DNA from: M3007 sp031425035
Lineage (GTDB): Bacteria > Bacteroidota > Bacteroidia > Chitinophagales > Saprospiraceae
Length of the DNA stretch: 64,000 nucleotides
NCBI GenBank assembly: GCA_031425035.1
Contig: JANPIN010000072.1
Location: 1-64,000, forward strand
Direction: 5' to 3'
Below the pieces are notes generated by a model. That model worked only from the letters and a program-made list of their open reading frames with translations. It was not told the DNA's origin and made no database searches. Each line of letters opens with the position of its first letter. The first letter of the stretch is position 1. A program made the translations under genes and the position numbers. This document shows, one piece after another, positions 8,068 through 15,575 of this stretch.

Positions 8068-8790
8068 TCATCCCCGCGCCAGTTTCCGGAACACCTCGTC
8101 CATATTTTCCGCTTTATACTGGGTCTTCAAAGCTCCCGGCGTATTCAGCGCCTCGATTTTTCCATCGACCATGATGCTTACCCGGTCGCAGTATTCGGAC
8201 TCGTCCATGTAGTGCGTGGTGACCATGAGCGTCACGCCGGTATAGGCCGCCTCGTAAATCAAATCCCAGAATTGACGGCGGGTAAGTGGGTCCACACCGC
8301 TGGTGGGCTCGTCGAGAAAAACCACTTTCGGTTCGTGAAGCAGCGCCACCGAGAAAGCCAGTTTTTGTTTCCAGCCCAGGGGCAGCGCAGCGACCAGTTG
8401 ATCGGCTTCTTTTTCCAGTTGTAATTTTTGCAGCAGCACGCTGGTTTTCGCTTTTATATCGGCCGTTTTCAAGCCATAGATGCCGCCGAAAAAGCGGATG
8501 TTCTCGCGTACCGTCAGGTCCTCGTACAGACTGAAGCGCTGGCTCATGTACCCGATGCGGCGTTTGACTTCTTCGGGCGCACGGGCCACGTCAAAACCCG
8601 CTACCTGGGCCTGTCCGCTGCTGGGTCGGAGTAGTCCGGTGAGCATTTTCAGGGCCGTGGTTTTGCCCGCGCCATTGGCCCCGAGAAAGCCGAATATTTC
8701 CCCTTCCCCCACCTCAAAAGTGATGGCGTCGACGGCGGGGAAAGAGCCGAACGTACGGGTAAGGGACTGGGTGGAAATGATGTTGGTCAT
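8068..8790 (-). CDS. ABC transporter ATP-binding protein (second ATPase), 240 aa
   Basis: Nucleotide-binding subunit of the exporter. Walker A is GANGAGKTT at residues 37-45. Walker B is KVVFLDEPTSGVD near 156, with the switch His in TTHYMDE near 192. The signature loop is degenerate: LPLGWKQK replaces LSGGxxQ. The partner ATPase has a normal LSGG but lacks the switch His, so the pair looks like an asymmetric heterodimer, like the two halves of fused YbhF-type ATPases. The start lies 9 bp after the upstream ATPase stop, giving an operon. Confidence 0.93.
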   Translation of the reverse strand: MTNIISTQSLTRTFGSFPAVDAITFEVGEGEIFGFLGANGAGKTTALKMLTGLLRPSSGQAQVAGFDVARAPEEVKRRIGYMSQRFSLYEDLTVRENIRFFGGIYGLKTADIKAKTSVLLQKLQLEKEADQLVAALPLGWKQKLAFSVALLHEPKVVFLDEPTSGVDPLTRRQFWDLIYEAAYTGVTLMVTTHYMDESEYCDRVSIMVDGKIEALNTPGALKTQYKAENMDEVFRKLARG

Positions 8791-8799
8791 GGCGCTGGC

Positions 8800-9831
8800 T
8801 TAGTCCTGCAATAATTCAATAAAACAATCCTCAATACTCGCCATAATCGGCTTTATCTCGATCTGCTGGTGGTTTCGGGCCTCCAGGAAACTGCGTATTT
8901 CCATCGTCTTCCCCGTCGTCTGACGACTTTTCGTCGTCCGACGACTATCCGAGGGCTGCTGTAAGCTAGTGGTCAGACGACTTGGAGTCGTCTGACCACT
9001 TGTCTGCTGTGGCGCGTTCTGGTCGGACGACTTAGAGTCGTCCGACCAGGTGAGGTGCGCATATTCGCCGAATGCATAACAGCCCGCCACGCCATCCATC
9101 TGGCGCAACTCGTGAATCAGTCGGTACATATCGTCGGAGCGCACGGCGTACAGCGGCTTTTTAAATCCGGCCTGAATACCCTGCGGCGTGTCGAGCGCCA
9201 GGATCTGGCCGTGTTGCAGCAGCGCAATGCGGTCGCAGCGGGCGGCTTCGTCCATGTTGGGCGTACTCACCAGCATGGTCAGTCCCTGGGCGCGCAGCCG
9301 GTCGAGCATTTCCCAGAATTCCTGGCGGCTCACGGGGTCCACGCCGGTGCCCGGTTCATCGAGGAACAGGACTTCCGGCTGATGGATCAAGGCGCAGCAC
9401 AGGGCCAGTTTTTGTTTCATGCCGCCGGATAAAGCGCCCGCGCGGCGTTTACGAAAGGGCTCGATCTGTACGTAAATGGGTTCGATAAGCGCGTAATTTT
9501 CCTGGATGCTGGCACCAAATACGGCCGCGAAAAATTCCAGGTTTTCCTCCACCGTCAGGTCCTGATACAGCGAAAACCGGCCGGGCATGTAACCGATGCG
9601 CGGCCGGAGTTTTTTGTACTCCCGCACCACGTCCAGGCCCAGCACGGTCGCCGAACCGCTATCCGCCAGCAGCAGCGAGGTCAGGATGCGGAACAGCGTG
9701 GTTTTGCCCGCGCCGTCCGGACCGATCAGGCCGAACAGTTCGCCGGGCTGCACCTCGAAACTCAGGTCGCGTACCGCCTGTACCGCACCGTAGGATTTGG
9801 ATATATGCTGAACCGAAATTGGAGGCATCAT
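8800..9831 (-). CDS. ABC transporter ATP-binding protein (first ATPase) with palindrome-derived insert, 343 aa
   Basis: Nucleotide-binding subunit. Walker A is GPDGAGKTT (residues 37-45), the signature is LSGGMKQK, Walker B is VLFLDEPGTGVD. The H-loop reads STPNMDE, so the switch His is replaced. It is about 100 residues longer than its partner. Residues about 261-306 are a Ser/Thr/Gln/Asp-rich low-complexity stretch encoded by three perfect or near-perfect DNA palindromes (8915-9049). After the stretch the normal C-terminal segment returns (MEIRSFLEARN to IELLQD). The frame is intact, so the insert is tolerated as a linker. It is first in its transcription unit, divergent from the DUF1761 gene. 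Confidence 0.92.
   Translation of the reverse strand: MMPPISVQHISKSYGAVQAVRDLSFEVQPGELFGLIGPDGAGKTTLFRILTSLLLADSGSATVLGLDVVREYKKLRPRIGYMPGRFSLYQDLTVEENLEFFAAVFGASIQENYALIEPIYVQIEPFRKRRAGALSGGMKQKLALCCALIHQPEVLFLDEPGTGVDPVSRQEFWEMLDRLRAQGLTMLVSTPNMDEAARCDRIALLQHGQILALDTPQGIQAGFKKPLYAVRSDDMYRLIHELRQMDGVAGCYAFGEYAHLTWSDDSKSSDQNAPQQTSGQTTPSRLTTSLQQPSDSRRTTKSRQTTGKTMEIRSFLEARNHQQIEIKPIMASIEDCFIELLQD
8915..9049. repeat. Three related palindromes inside the ABC ATPase coding sequence
   Basis: Palindrome a: 8915-8945, 13-bp arms with one mismatch. Palindrome b: 8968-9000, perfect 15-bp arms (AGTGGTCAGACGACT) with a 3-base loop. Palindrome c: 9019-9049, perfect 14-bp arms with a 3-base loop. All share the core GACGAC(T) / AGTCGTC. 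They fall within the extra, low-complexity part of the protein, as expected if a palindromic element inserted in frame and duplicated. Confidence 0.93.
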
Positions 9832-9942
9832 AGAACTCAGTTAGTTTTTGCTGTTTTTCGTCGAAAAAGTCTTGTTTCCCGATAAATTAAATTTTTTGTT
9901 TTGTTTATTTGCCATCATTTAAAACAAAAAAGCGAAAATATT

Positions 9943-10353
9943 ATGCAAACGAAAATCAACTATTTGGCCGTCGTCGCCTGTATGTTTGTCAACATTGGCC
10001 TGGGGATGGTCTGGTACGGACCCTTATTTGCCGACAAATGGATGCAGTATAATGGCCTGTCCACAGAGCGGGTAGAAAGCATGCCTTTTGGCTTCATGCC
10101 CTATATCGTCTCCATGGTCGGTGCCCTCATCAGCGGCTTTGTTCTGAGTCTGCTCTTTCGCCGCATGGGTGTTACCGGTTGGCAGGATGGCTTGAAAACC
10201 GGCGTGGCTATCGGCTTATTCCCGCTGATCATTACTTTCATGAGTTACGCCTTTTCCCTGCGTCCCACCGAACTTTCATTTATCGATGGCGGCTATGCGT
10301 TCGTACTCTTCAGCCTGTACGGCGCCGTCATCGGCAGCTTTTTTAAACGATGA
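9943..10353 (+). CDS. DUF1761 membrane protein, 136 aa
   Basis: A small integral membrane protein with four predicted helices: residues about 8-28 (ending GLGMVWYGPLF), 55-75, 88-108 and 112-132. The MVWYGPLF motif and length fit the DUF1761 family, whose function is unknown. I chose the ATG at 9943. The frame opens earlier at a TTG (9901), but that stretch does not look coded. It is transcribed against the exporter genes, between the ATPase and HlyD genes, splitting an otherwise conserved gene set. Its TGA stop is part of an ATGAAC-type heptad. Confidence 0.82.
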   Translation: MQTKINYLAVVACMFVNIGLGMVWYGPLFADKWMQYNGLSTERVESMPFGFMPYIVSMVGALISGFVLSLLFRRMGVTGWQDGLKTGVAIGLFPLIITFMSYAFSLRPTELSFIDGGYAFVLFSLYGAVIGSFFKR

Positions 10354-10440
10354 ACGATGATGTATGAACGATGAACTATGAACGATAAACTATCAAGCGC
10401 CCGGTGTTCATAGTTCATAGTTCATCGTTTGTTCATAGTT
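10350..10440. repeat. Heptad-based inverted repeat between convergent genes
   Basis: The left arm (10350-10393) carries ATGAACG/ATGAACT/ATAAACT units. The right arm (10405-10440) carries GTTCATA units in inverted orientation. The arms can fold into a hairpin around AAGCGCCCGG. The stops of both convergent genes (DUF1761 TGA at 10351-10353, hlyD TGA at 10433-10435) lie inside the heptads. It could act as a bidirectional terminator. Confidence 0.9.
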
Positions 10441-11365
10441 TCACTTCTGCGGGCATACCGATTTTCAGAATGTCGTCGGGGTTGGGGACGCTTATTTTCA
10501 TGGGATAAACCAGGTTTATGCGTTCGTCTTTGGTTTGAATAACCTTGGGTGTGAATTCGGCTTTGGCTGATATCCAGGTGATTTTACCAGGAAGTTCCTT
10601 CGTTTTGCCTTCCGGCGCGTCGATGATCACGGTCACGGCCTGGCCAATTTTGACATTACCCAGCTGGTCGCCGGCGACATAGGCGCGCAGGATCAGCGTA
10701 TCCAGATCGGCAATTTTATACAGCGGCTTACCGAATGCGGTTACCTCGCCGGCTTTGGCGTAGGTCAGCAGCACCGTACCTGTGACGGGGTTGCGGATAA
10801 AGCATTTGGCGAGCTGGTCGTCGATTTGCGCGATCTGTTTTTGCAGGGGCAGCGCTTCGGCCAGCAGTCCGCCTTTCTGGGTAGAAAGCGAGGCGTTCGA
10901 GGCAGACCGTTGTTCACCGATGACCTCCATCTGGCGGTTGGCGGCTTCGATCTGGGCGTTCAGGTCGTCGAGTTGTTTGGGGGTAGCGGCGTCACTTTTC
11001 AGCAGGTTTTCCACCCGCCGTTTTTCGCGATCCAGCGTAGTCAGTTGCTGGCGGGTGGAAGCCATTTGCCGCTCATAGACCGCCAGTTGAGCGCCGATGG
11101 CCGGGCTTTTAGCGACTACGGCCCGAATGCTGGCCTGGAGTTGTTCCCGCTTCAGGCGCAGCTGGACGGAGTCGATCGTACCGACCAGGGCGCCGCGCGG
11201 CAGGCTTTGGCCTTCCTCGGCGGTAAAAGTGAGGAGGCGACCACTGGCTTCGGCGCTGACGATCAGTTCGTTGGCTTCGAAATTGCCGTAGGCGTCGGCG
11301 GCAGGGGCCGGTTTTCGGCAGGCAAATACGGTGCAGAGCAGCAGGCAGGAAAGGAGGCGATACAT
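10433..11365 (-). CDS. HlyD-family membrane fusion (periplasmic adaptor) lipoprotein of the exporter, 310 aa
   Basis: Periplasmic adaptor linking the ABC permeases to TolC. I chose the ATG at 11365 (MYRLLSCLLL), giving a lipoprotein-like signal with Cys16 (CTVFAC). The longer frame to 11425 overlaps the divergent gene. The protein has a barrel/lipoyl half (VSAEASGRLLTFTAEEGQ), a coiled coil at about residues 70-170 and a second lipoyl half (NPVTGTVLLTYAKAGEV). The beta-barrel KIGQAVTVIIDA follows. It is the expected partner of the flanking ATPases and TolC but is separated from both by opposite-strand genes. Confidence 0.92.
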   Translation of the reverse strand: MYRLLSCLLLCTVFACRKPAPAADAYGNFEANELIVSAEASGRLLTFTAEEGQSLPRGALVGTIDSVQLRLKREQLQASIRAVVAKSPAIGAQLAVYERQMASTRQQLTTLDREKRRVENLLKSDAATPKQLDDLNAQIEAANRQMEVIGEQRSASNASLSTQKGGLLAEALPLQKQIAQIDDQLAKCFIRNPVTGTVLLTYAKAGEVTAFGKPLYKIADLDTLILRAYVAGDQLGNVKIGQAVTVIIDAPEGKTKELPGKITWISAKAEFTPKVIQTKDERINLVYPMKISVPNPDDILKIGMPAEVKL

Positions 11366-11415
11366 GATTTTTTTCGTTTTTATTTGTACTTTTGAACGTT
11401 TAAGCCCAATTAACC

Positions 11416-11853
11416 ATGTTGACATTTGATGAATTTGGTCAGCTTACACCCGACCAACCGATTGAAAGCGAACTGTCTGCAGTGGAAAACGTTTTTGTTT
11501 TCAATGAAACAAGGCGGTTGATTTTTGCGGAGCTGCTCGGTTTTCTGGAAATCATAAAAAGCTGGGAAATCGGTCATTTTCAGGTTTGGCTGGACGGAAG
11601 TTTTGTGACAAAAAAGGAACTGCCGCGGGATGTAGACATAGCTGTGTTTATGGATGCTAAATCATATGAACGGAATGAAAATCTGCTTTATCTGGTTAAA
11701 AAGACTCCGTTGATCGATGCTTATTTTATAAGCGTTTACCCGGAAGATCATCCGCTTTTTCATCGAACAGAATCCGATCTGGCCTACTGGTTTAACTTGT
11801 TTTCAAAAGATCGCAAGCGGAGACGAAAAGGCTTTATTCAGATAAATTTTTAA
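11416..11853 (+). CDS. Nucleotidyltransferase-fold (DUF6932-like) protein, 145 aa
   Basis: Residues about 57-77 read WLDGSFVTKKELPRDVDIAV. This matches the minimal nucleotidyltransferase pattern hG[GS]-x(9-13)-DhD (G-S at 60-61, D-V-D at 73-75). Flanking features such as ENVFVFNETRR and the C-terminal GFIQINF resemble proteins I know as DUF6932. A following 69-codon gene starts 10 bp downstream, a two-gene layout like MNT/HEPN-type toxin-antitoxin pairs, but the partner is not a recognisable HEPN domain. TACTTTTG at 11387-11394 is a possible -7 box. The catalytic activity is inferred from the motif only. Confidence 0.75.
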   Translation: MLTFDEFGQLTPDQPIESELSAVENVFVFNETRRLIFAELLGFLEIIKSWEIGHFQVWLDGSFVTKKELPRDVDIAVFMDAKSYERNENLLYLVKKTPLIDAYFISVYPEDHPLFHRTESDLAYWFNLFSKDRKRRRKGFIQINF

Positions 11854-11863
11854 GATCTTCATT

Positions 11864-12073
11864 ATGGAAGTAAATGACATGCGTGAAATAGAAATCCTCG
11901 AAACGATCAAGCAGATTCGGGAAACAAACGATCATATTACTTTCCATCTTTCTTTTGAAAAACCTGATGATTTTGCCATAAATCAATTGAAGGATTTAAG
12001 AGTTGACCTGTTTCGTCAATTGGAAGACCTGTTGGCTGAACTCGATATCCCTATGCGTGCCGTAGCCGCTTAA
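11864..12073 (+). CDS. Small helical protein, partner of the nucleotidyltransferase-fold gene, 69 aa
   Basis: Charged and almost entirely helical in appearance, with two heptad-rich stretches (EILETIKQIRETND and LRVDLFRQLEDLLAEL). The ATG lies 10 bp after the upstream stop, so the pair is co-transcribed. No known domain is recognised. It could be an antitoxin-like or adaptor subunit. It ends 8 bp before the convergent tolC stop. It could also start at Met6 (11879). Confidence 0.65.
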   Translation: MEVNDMREIEILETIKQIRETNDHITFHLSFEKPDDFAINQLKDLRVDLFRQLEDLLAELDIPMRAVAA

Positions 12074-12081
12074 CCACGCCC

Positions 12082-13359
12082 TTATTCCCCGCCCATCCTG
12101 GCCACCAGCATTTCCCAGGCTTGTGTTGCCTGTACCAAATGTGTTATGCGTTGTAAGCGAGCCTGCGTCAGTACATCCACCTGCGTTAAATACTCCGTCG
12201 TCGTCATCACGCCGTTCTGCAACTGCGCCTCGGCCCGGCGGACAATATCCTCCTGGAGCCGGATGATCGCCTGATCCTGCACCAGTGCAGACCGCATTTT
12301 GTCCATCTCGTACCGATCTTTTTGGGTGCCGGCATCCAGCCGCTGCTCGAAGTTAAGTTGCTGCGCCTCCACATTTTTCATTTGTATATCCAGCACCTGG
12401 GCATCCCGGCTGCGGTTGCCCCAGTCGAAGGGCGTCCAGGCTGCCCGCAGTCCCAGCAGCACGAAGGGCTGGAAACCGGTCTCGAAAAAATTAAAGGGGT
12501 TCGGGCGCCCGACCCCTCCCTGCACAAAGGCGTCCACCCGCGGCTGGGTACGCAATTGCAAAGCGTCTTTGTTCAGTTGAAAACCCCGTTGTTGCAAGGC
12601 AAAAAGCTGGTATTCCGGACGTGAACGCGGGCGATCCAGTTCCTGGTAACTGGCAACCTGAACCGAATCGGTACGAATTGGCCGGGGCACGACCGCTGTA
12701 CCCACCCAGCTGGCCAGTATGCTTAACAAAGCCTGCTTATCGGCGCCCAAGCCATCCAGTTGCTGTTCGGTTCTTAAGATCTGGATCTTCACCTGGTCCG
12801 CGCTCGTGCGCAGGGCCACGCCTTCTGTGATCTGCGCTTCGGCCTGTTTCAACCGGTTGCGCAGGTCGGTGGCGGAAAGCAGTAGAATCTGCTCCGATTC
12901 CTGTAACAACAGCACCTTAAAGTAGAGATCCGTCACGATTTCGCGCAGGGCAAACACGTCGACTTCCACCTGGGCGGCCGTCATTGCGCTTTCCAGTTCC
13001 CGCTGCCGGCGCAGGTAGCGATCGGAACCGCCGTCCCAGATGCGCTGCCCGACGTCCACCGAGAGTTTGTACTGGTCTTTCGGTACGACCGGAATTTTGA
13101 AAAGCGGGCTTTCGATGGGTAGCCCGAATACGTCGCTTTGCCAGGTCGCCTGGGCGCCAATATTTATATGGGGCAGACTGTTGCTACGCAAGTTGCTGAT
13201 TTGCAATGCACTAATCGTTTCCGCGTACAGCTTTTTCGCCTGCAAAGGACTGTTTTTTACGGCCAGATCGCGGCATTGCTGCACGGTCAGGGTATCCGAG
13301 GCATAAGTAAGAACAGGCAGCAACAGGCAGGCGAGCACCGGAAGGTGTATAATGCGCAT
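12082..13359 (-). CDS. TolC-family outer membrane efflux protein, 425 aa
   Basis: Outer-membrane channel of the exporter. A signal peptide (MRIIHLPVLACLLLPVLTYAS) precedes LTVQQCRDLAVKNSPL, the standard start of the first OEP repeat. Two OEP repeats and long alpha-barrel coiled coils follow (EAQITEGVALRTSADQVKIQ near 180, AEAQLQNGVMTTTEYLTQVD near 385). It lies 58 bp downstream of tetR, and that gap holds a perfect TTAACC-N4-GGTTAA operator at 13383-13398. It is convergent with the small gene ending at 12073. Confidence 0.93.
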   Translation of the reverse strand: MRIIHLPVLACLLLPVLTYASDTLTVQQCRDLAVKNSPLQAKKLYAETISALQISNLRSNSLPHINIGAQATWQSDVFGLPIESPLFKIPVVPKDQYKLSVDVGQRIWDGGSDRYLRRQRELESAMTAAQVEVDVFALREIVTDLYFKVLLLQESEQILLLSATDLRNRLKQAEAQITEGVALRTSADQVKIQILRTEQQLDGLGADKQALLSILASWVGTAVVPRPIRTDSVQVASYQELDRPRSRPEYQLFALQQRGFQLNKDALQLRTQPRVDAFVQGGVGRPNPFNFFETGFQPFVLLGLRAAWTPFDWGNRSRDAQVLDIQMKNVEAQQLNFEQRLDAGTQKDRYEMDKMRSALVQDQAIIRLQEDIVRRAEAQLQNGVMTTTEYLTQVDVLTQARLQRITHLVQATQAWEMLVARMGGE

Positions 13360-13382
13360 AGAATTTGATTTACACTTCTGGT

Positions 13383-13398
13383 TTAACCTTTTGGTTAA
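13383..13398. promoter_or_regulatory. TetR-type operator, copy 1 (between tetR and tolC)
   Basis: TTAACC-TTTT-GGTTAA, a perfect 6+4+6 palindrome 23 bp upstream of the tolC start. It is identical in arms to two copies upstream of tetR. Confidence 0.88.
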
Positions 13399-13417
13399 TC
13401 GTGTGGCAAAAAAATAG

Positions 13418-14038
13418 CTAATCCGGTTTTAGCGAGGCCATAATAAAGCGAACGACCTCGGTTTCCCGCTCCTCCAGAAAAGTCCGCATTTCCTGGCTGT
13501 TCATGCCGACCACAATGCGCAGCATCGGTTTGGCCACGAATGGAAAGATGCAGAGACTGACCATGTTGACCAACAGGTGCTGCGGTTTGATGGAACGAAT
13601 ACGGCCAGCGTCGACTTCCTCCTGCACCTGCCGGAAAAAGGCATCGGGTTTAGGGATTTCTTTGGGTAGCACGTTCTCTATAAAGCGGTCCGGGTGTTTA
13701 TTCATTTCCGAAATGACGAAAATGGGTATGTAGGGATTGCGGGAAATGAGATCGATATAAAAATGCACAAACAGCCGGATTTTCTCCTCCAGCGGGTGTT
13801 CCGTTTCTAAAAAATCCCGGATAACCGGCAGCGCCCGACTGATAATCGCCCGGGCGACCATTTCGTATAACTTTTCCTTCGAGCGATAATAGTAGTGCAG
13901 CAGCGCTTTGTTGATGCCGGCCCGATCGGCTATTTCCTGCATTTTGGCGCCGTCCATACCCTTCTGAATGAAAACTTCGTGCGCTGCATCGAAGATTTTC
14001 TGCTCGGTAGAATCGTTGGGTTGTACCGGATTAGACAT
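13418..14038 (-). CDS. TetR-family transcriptional regulator of the efflux locus, 206 aa
   Basis: The N-terminal TetR helix-turn-helix spans residues about 10-55: EQKIFDAAHEVFIQKG, then MQEIADRAGINKALLHYYY and RSKEKLYE. The C-terminal part is a ligand-binding helical domain. It is the first gene of the tetR-tolC unit. Three copies of one 16-bp palindrome lie at its two ends (14146-14161, 14074-14089, 13383-13398), so it very likely represses itself and tolC, with an unknown drug or lipid as inducer. No copy is evident upstream of the HlyD or ATPase genes. Confidence 0.93.
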   Translation of the reverse strand: MSNPVQPNDSTEQKIFDAAHEVFIQKGMDGAKMQEIADRAGINKALLHYYYRSKEKLYEMVARAIISRALPVIRDFLETEHPLEEKIRLFVHFYIDLISRNPYIPIFVISEMNKHPDRFIENVLPKEIPKPDAFFRQVQEEVDAGRIRSIKPQHLLVNMVSLCIFPFVAKPMLRIVVGMNSQEMRTFLEERETEVVRFIMASLKPD

Positions 14039-14073
14039 GTAAGCAGGTTTGAGTATTTTGGAAGGTTCATGGT

Positions 14074-14089
14074 TTAACCAAATGGTTAA
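14074..14089. promoter_or_regulatory. TetR-type operator, copy 2 (upstream of tetR)
   Basis: TTAACC-AAAT-GGTTAA, perfect 6-bp arms, 35 bp upstream of the tetR start. Confidence 0.88.
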
Positions 14090-14145
14090 TGCCGGTGCAA
14101 AGGTGAAAGGGTTCTTTCAAAAAAGCAAGCAAGCAGCGGATATTT

Positions 14146-14161
14146 TTAACCGTATGGTTAA
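14146..14161. promoter_or_regulatory. TetR-type operator, copy 3 (upstream of tetR)
   Basis: TTAACC-GTAT-GGTTAA, perfect 6-bp arms. Its centre lies 72 bp from the centre of copy 2. This spacing is close to seven helical turns, so co-operative binding is possible. Confidence 0.85.
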
Positions 14162-14453
14162 TATTTTTTTTGTTTCCTAGTCAGCAGTACCTGATAATGA
14201 GATGTTAAAACGAACTAACCTGGCCAAACACCCACCCACCTGCCTGGCGGACATGCGTAACCACTGGTTTGCGCGCGTCAGTAGTTTGTCACATGATTAC
14301 AAAAGCCAAAAGCGTCTCCGGCAAGATGCAGACTATGTGTAGTTTTGGTCTTTCAAAACGTACTACTTACCGGGCTGCTGTCCGCCTGATGGAAAACATT
14401 GCCGGCTTTAGGGCGTTTTAAAGTTAAAGTTCAACATAATTCACGCCATTAGC
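14162..14453. other. Intergenic region upstream of the desaturase
   Basis: About 290 bp between the outer TetR operator and the desaturase start. No open frame is supported. A TAGTTTTG box at 14339-14346 could be a -7 element, but no TTG stands at the expected distance. Otherwise I see nothing specific. Confidence 0.35.
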
Positions 14454-15575
14454 ATGTCCGAAGTAGTACAGAAAGGCACGATAAAATTTATCGATCGTGA
14501 TAAAAGACAATTCTTTAATACGCTGAAGGGCCGGGTGGATCAACACTTCCGGGAAAGCGGGCAAAGTAGCCATGCCAATGCCACCATGGTGGTTAAAACG
14601 ATCCTGTTGTTACTGGCTTACGTGGGTTCTTTCGTGATTTTGCTCGCCGTGCAGCCATCTTTCGGCATCAGTCTTTTACTATGGTTACTCATGGGTGTAG
14701 CCGTTGCCGGTGTTGGTATGAGCATCATGCACGATGCCAATCACGGTGCTTACTCGGCCAATAATCAGGTGAATACCTGGCTGGGTTATTCCATCAACAT
14801 GCTGGGCGCCTCGGGCTATAACTGGAAATTACAACATAATCTGCTGCACCATACCTACACCAACATCGCCTTCATGGACGATGATATTGCCGATAAACCG
14901 GCCCTGCGTTTTTCGCCGCATACGGAGGTGAAAAGCGTGCATAAGTTTCAGTGGATCCATGCCTTTGCCATTTACGGCATCACGACTTTGTACTGGGTAC
15001 TGGCGAAGGACTTCCTGCAATTCGCCCGGTACACCCGTAACGGCGTTATCCGCAGCAGTAAAGCTGAAAACCGGACTACCCTGTTGAAAATTTACGGCGT
15101 TAAATTCGTTTATCTGGCGGTGTTCATTGGTCTGCCGTTAGCGCTTGGTTTATCGTTCTGGTCCGTGCTGGCCGGTTTCCTGTTGATGCACTTTGCCGCC
15201 GGGTTGATCCTGACGGTCGTTTTCCAACTGGCGCATACGGTGGAAGCCACCAGCCATCCATTGCCCTCGGCGGAAGGCACGATCGAAAACGAGTGGGCGA
15301 TCCACCAGATGAACACGACGGTCAACTTTGCGCCGCATAATAAGTGGCTTTCCTGGTATGTCGGCGGACTGAATTTTCAGGTGGAGCACCACTTGTTCCC
15401 ACGTATTTGTCACGTGCATTATCCGCAGATAGCGCCGATCGTGCGTCAGACGGCGGCCGAATTCGGAGTAGCGTACCTCGAAAACCGCACTTTCTGGCAG
15501 GCATTTCGCTCCCATGTGGCTACGCTACGGCGCTTTGGACAAATGCCGGACCTGCTGAACGAGGCCATCGGCTGA
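14454..15575 (+). CDS. Membrane fatty acid (acyl-CoA/acyl-lipid) desaturase, 373 aa
   Basis: Di-iron desaturase of the delta-6/linoleoyl-CoA-like branch, without a cytochrome b5 domain. The His boxes are HDANH (93-97), HNLLHH (128-133) and QVEHHLFPRICH (around 312), with Gln in place of the first His of box 3 as in front-end desaturases. Membrane segments lie at about 47-67, 72-90, 178-197 and 220-260. It would insert double bonds into acyl chains for membrane fluidity. Its TGA stop abuts the stop of the convergent ROK gene with no bases between, the two forming TGATCA. Confidence 0.92.
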   Translation: MSEVVQKGTIKFIDRDKRQFFNTLKGRVDQHFRESGQSSHANATMVVKTILLLLAYVGSFVILLAVQPSFGISLLLWLLMGVAVAGVGMSIMHDANHGAYSANNQVNTWLGYSINMLGASGYNWKLQHNLLHHTYTNIAFMDDDIADKPALRFSPHTEVKSVHKFQWIHAFAIYGITTLYWVLAKDFLQFARYTRNGVIRSSKAENRTTLLKIYGVKFVYLAVFIGLPLALGLSFWSVLAGFLLMHFAAGLILTVVFQLAHTVEATSHPLPSAEGTIENEWAIHQMNTTVNFAPHNKWLSWYVGGLNFQVEHHLFPRICHVHYPQIAPIVRQTAAEFGVAYLENRTFWQAFRSHVATLRRFGQMPDLLNEAIG

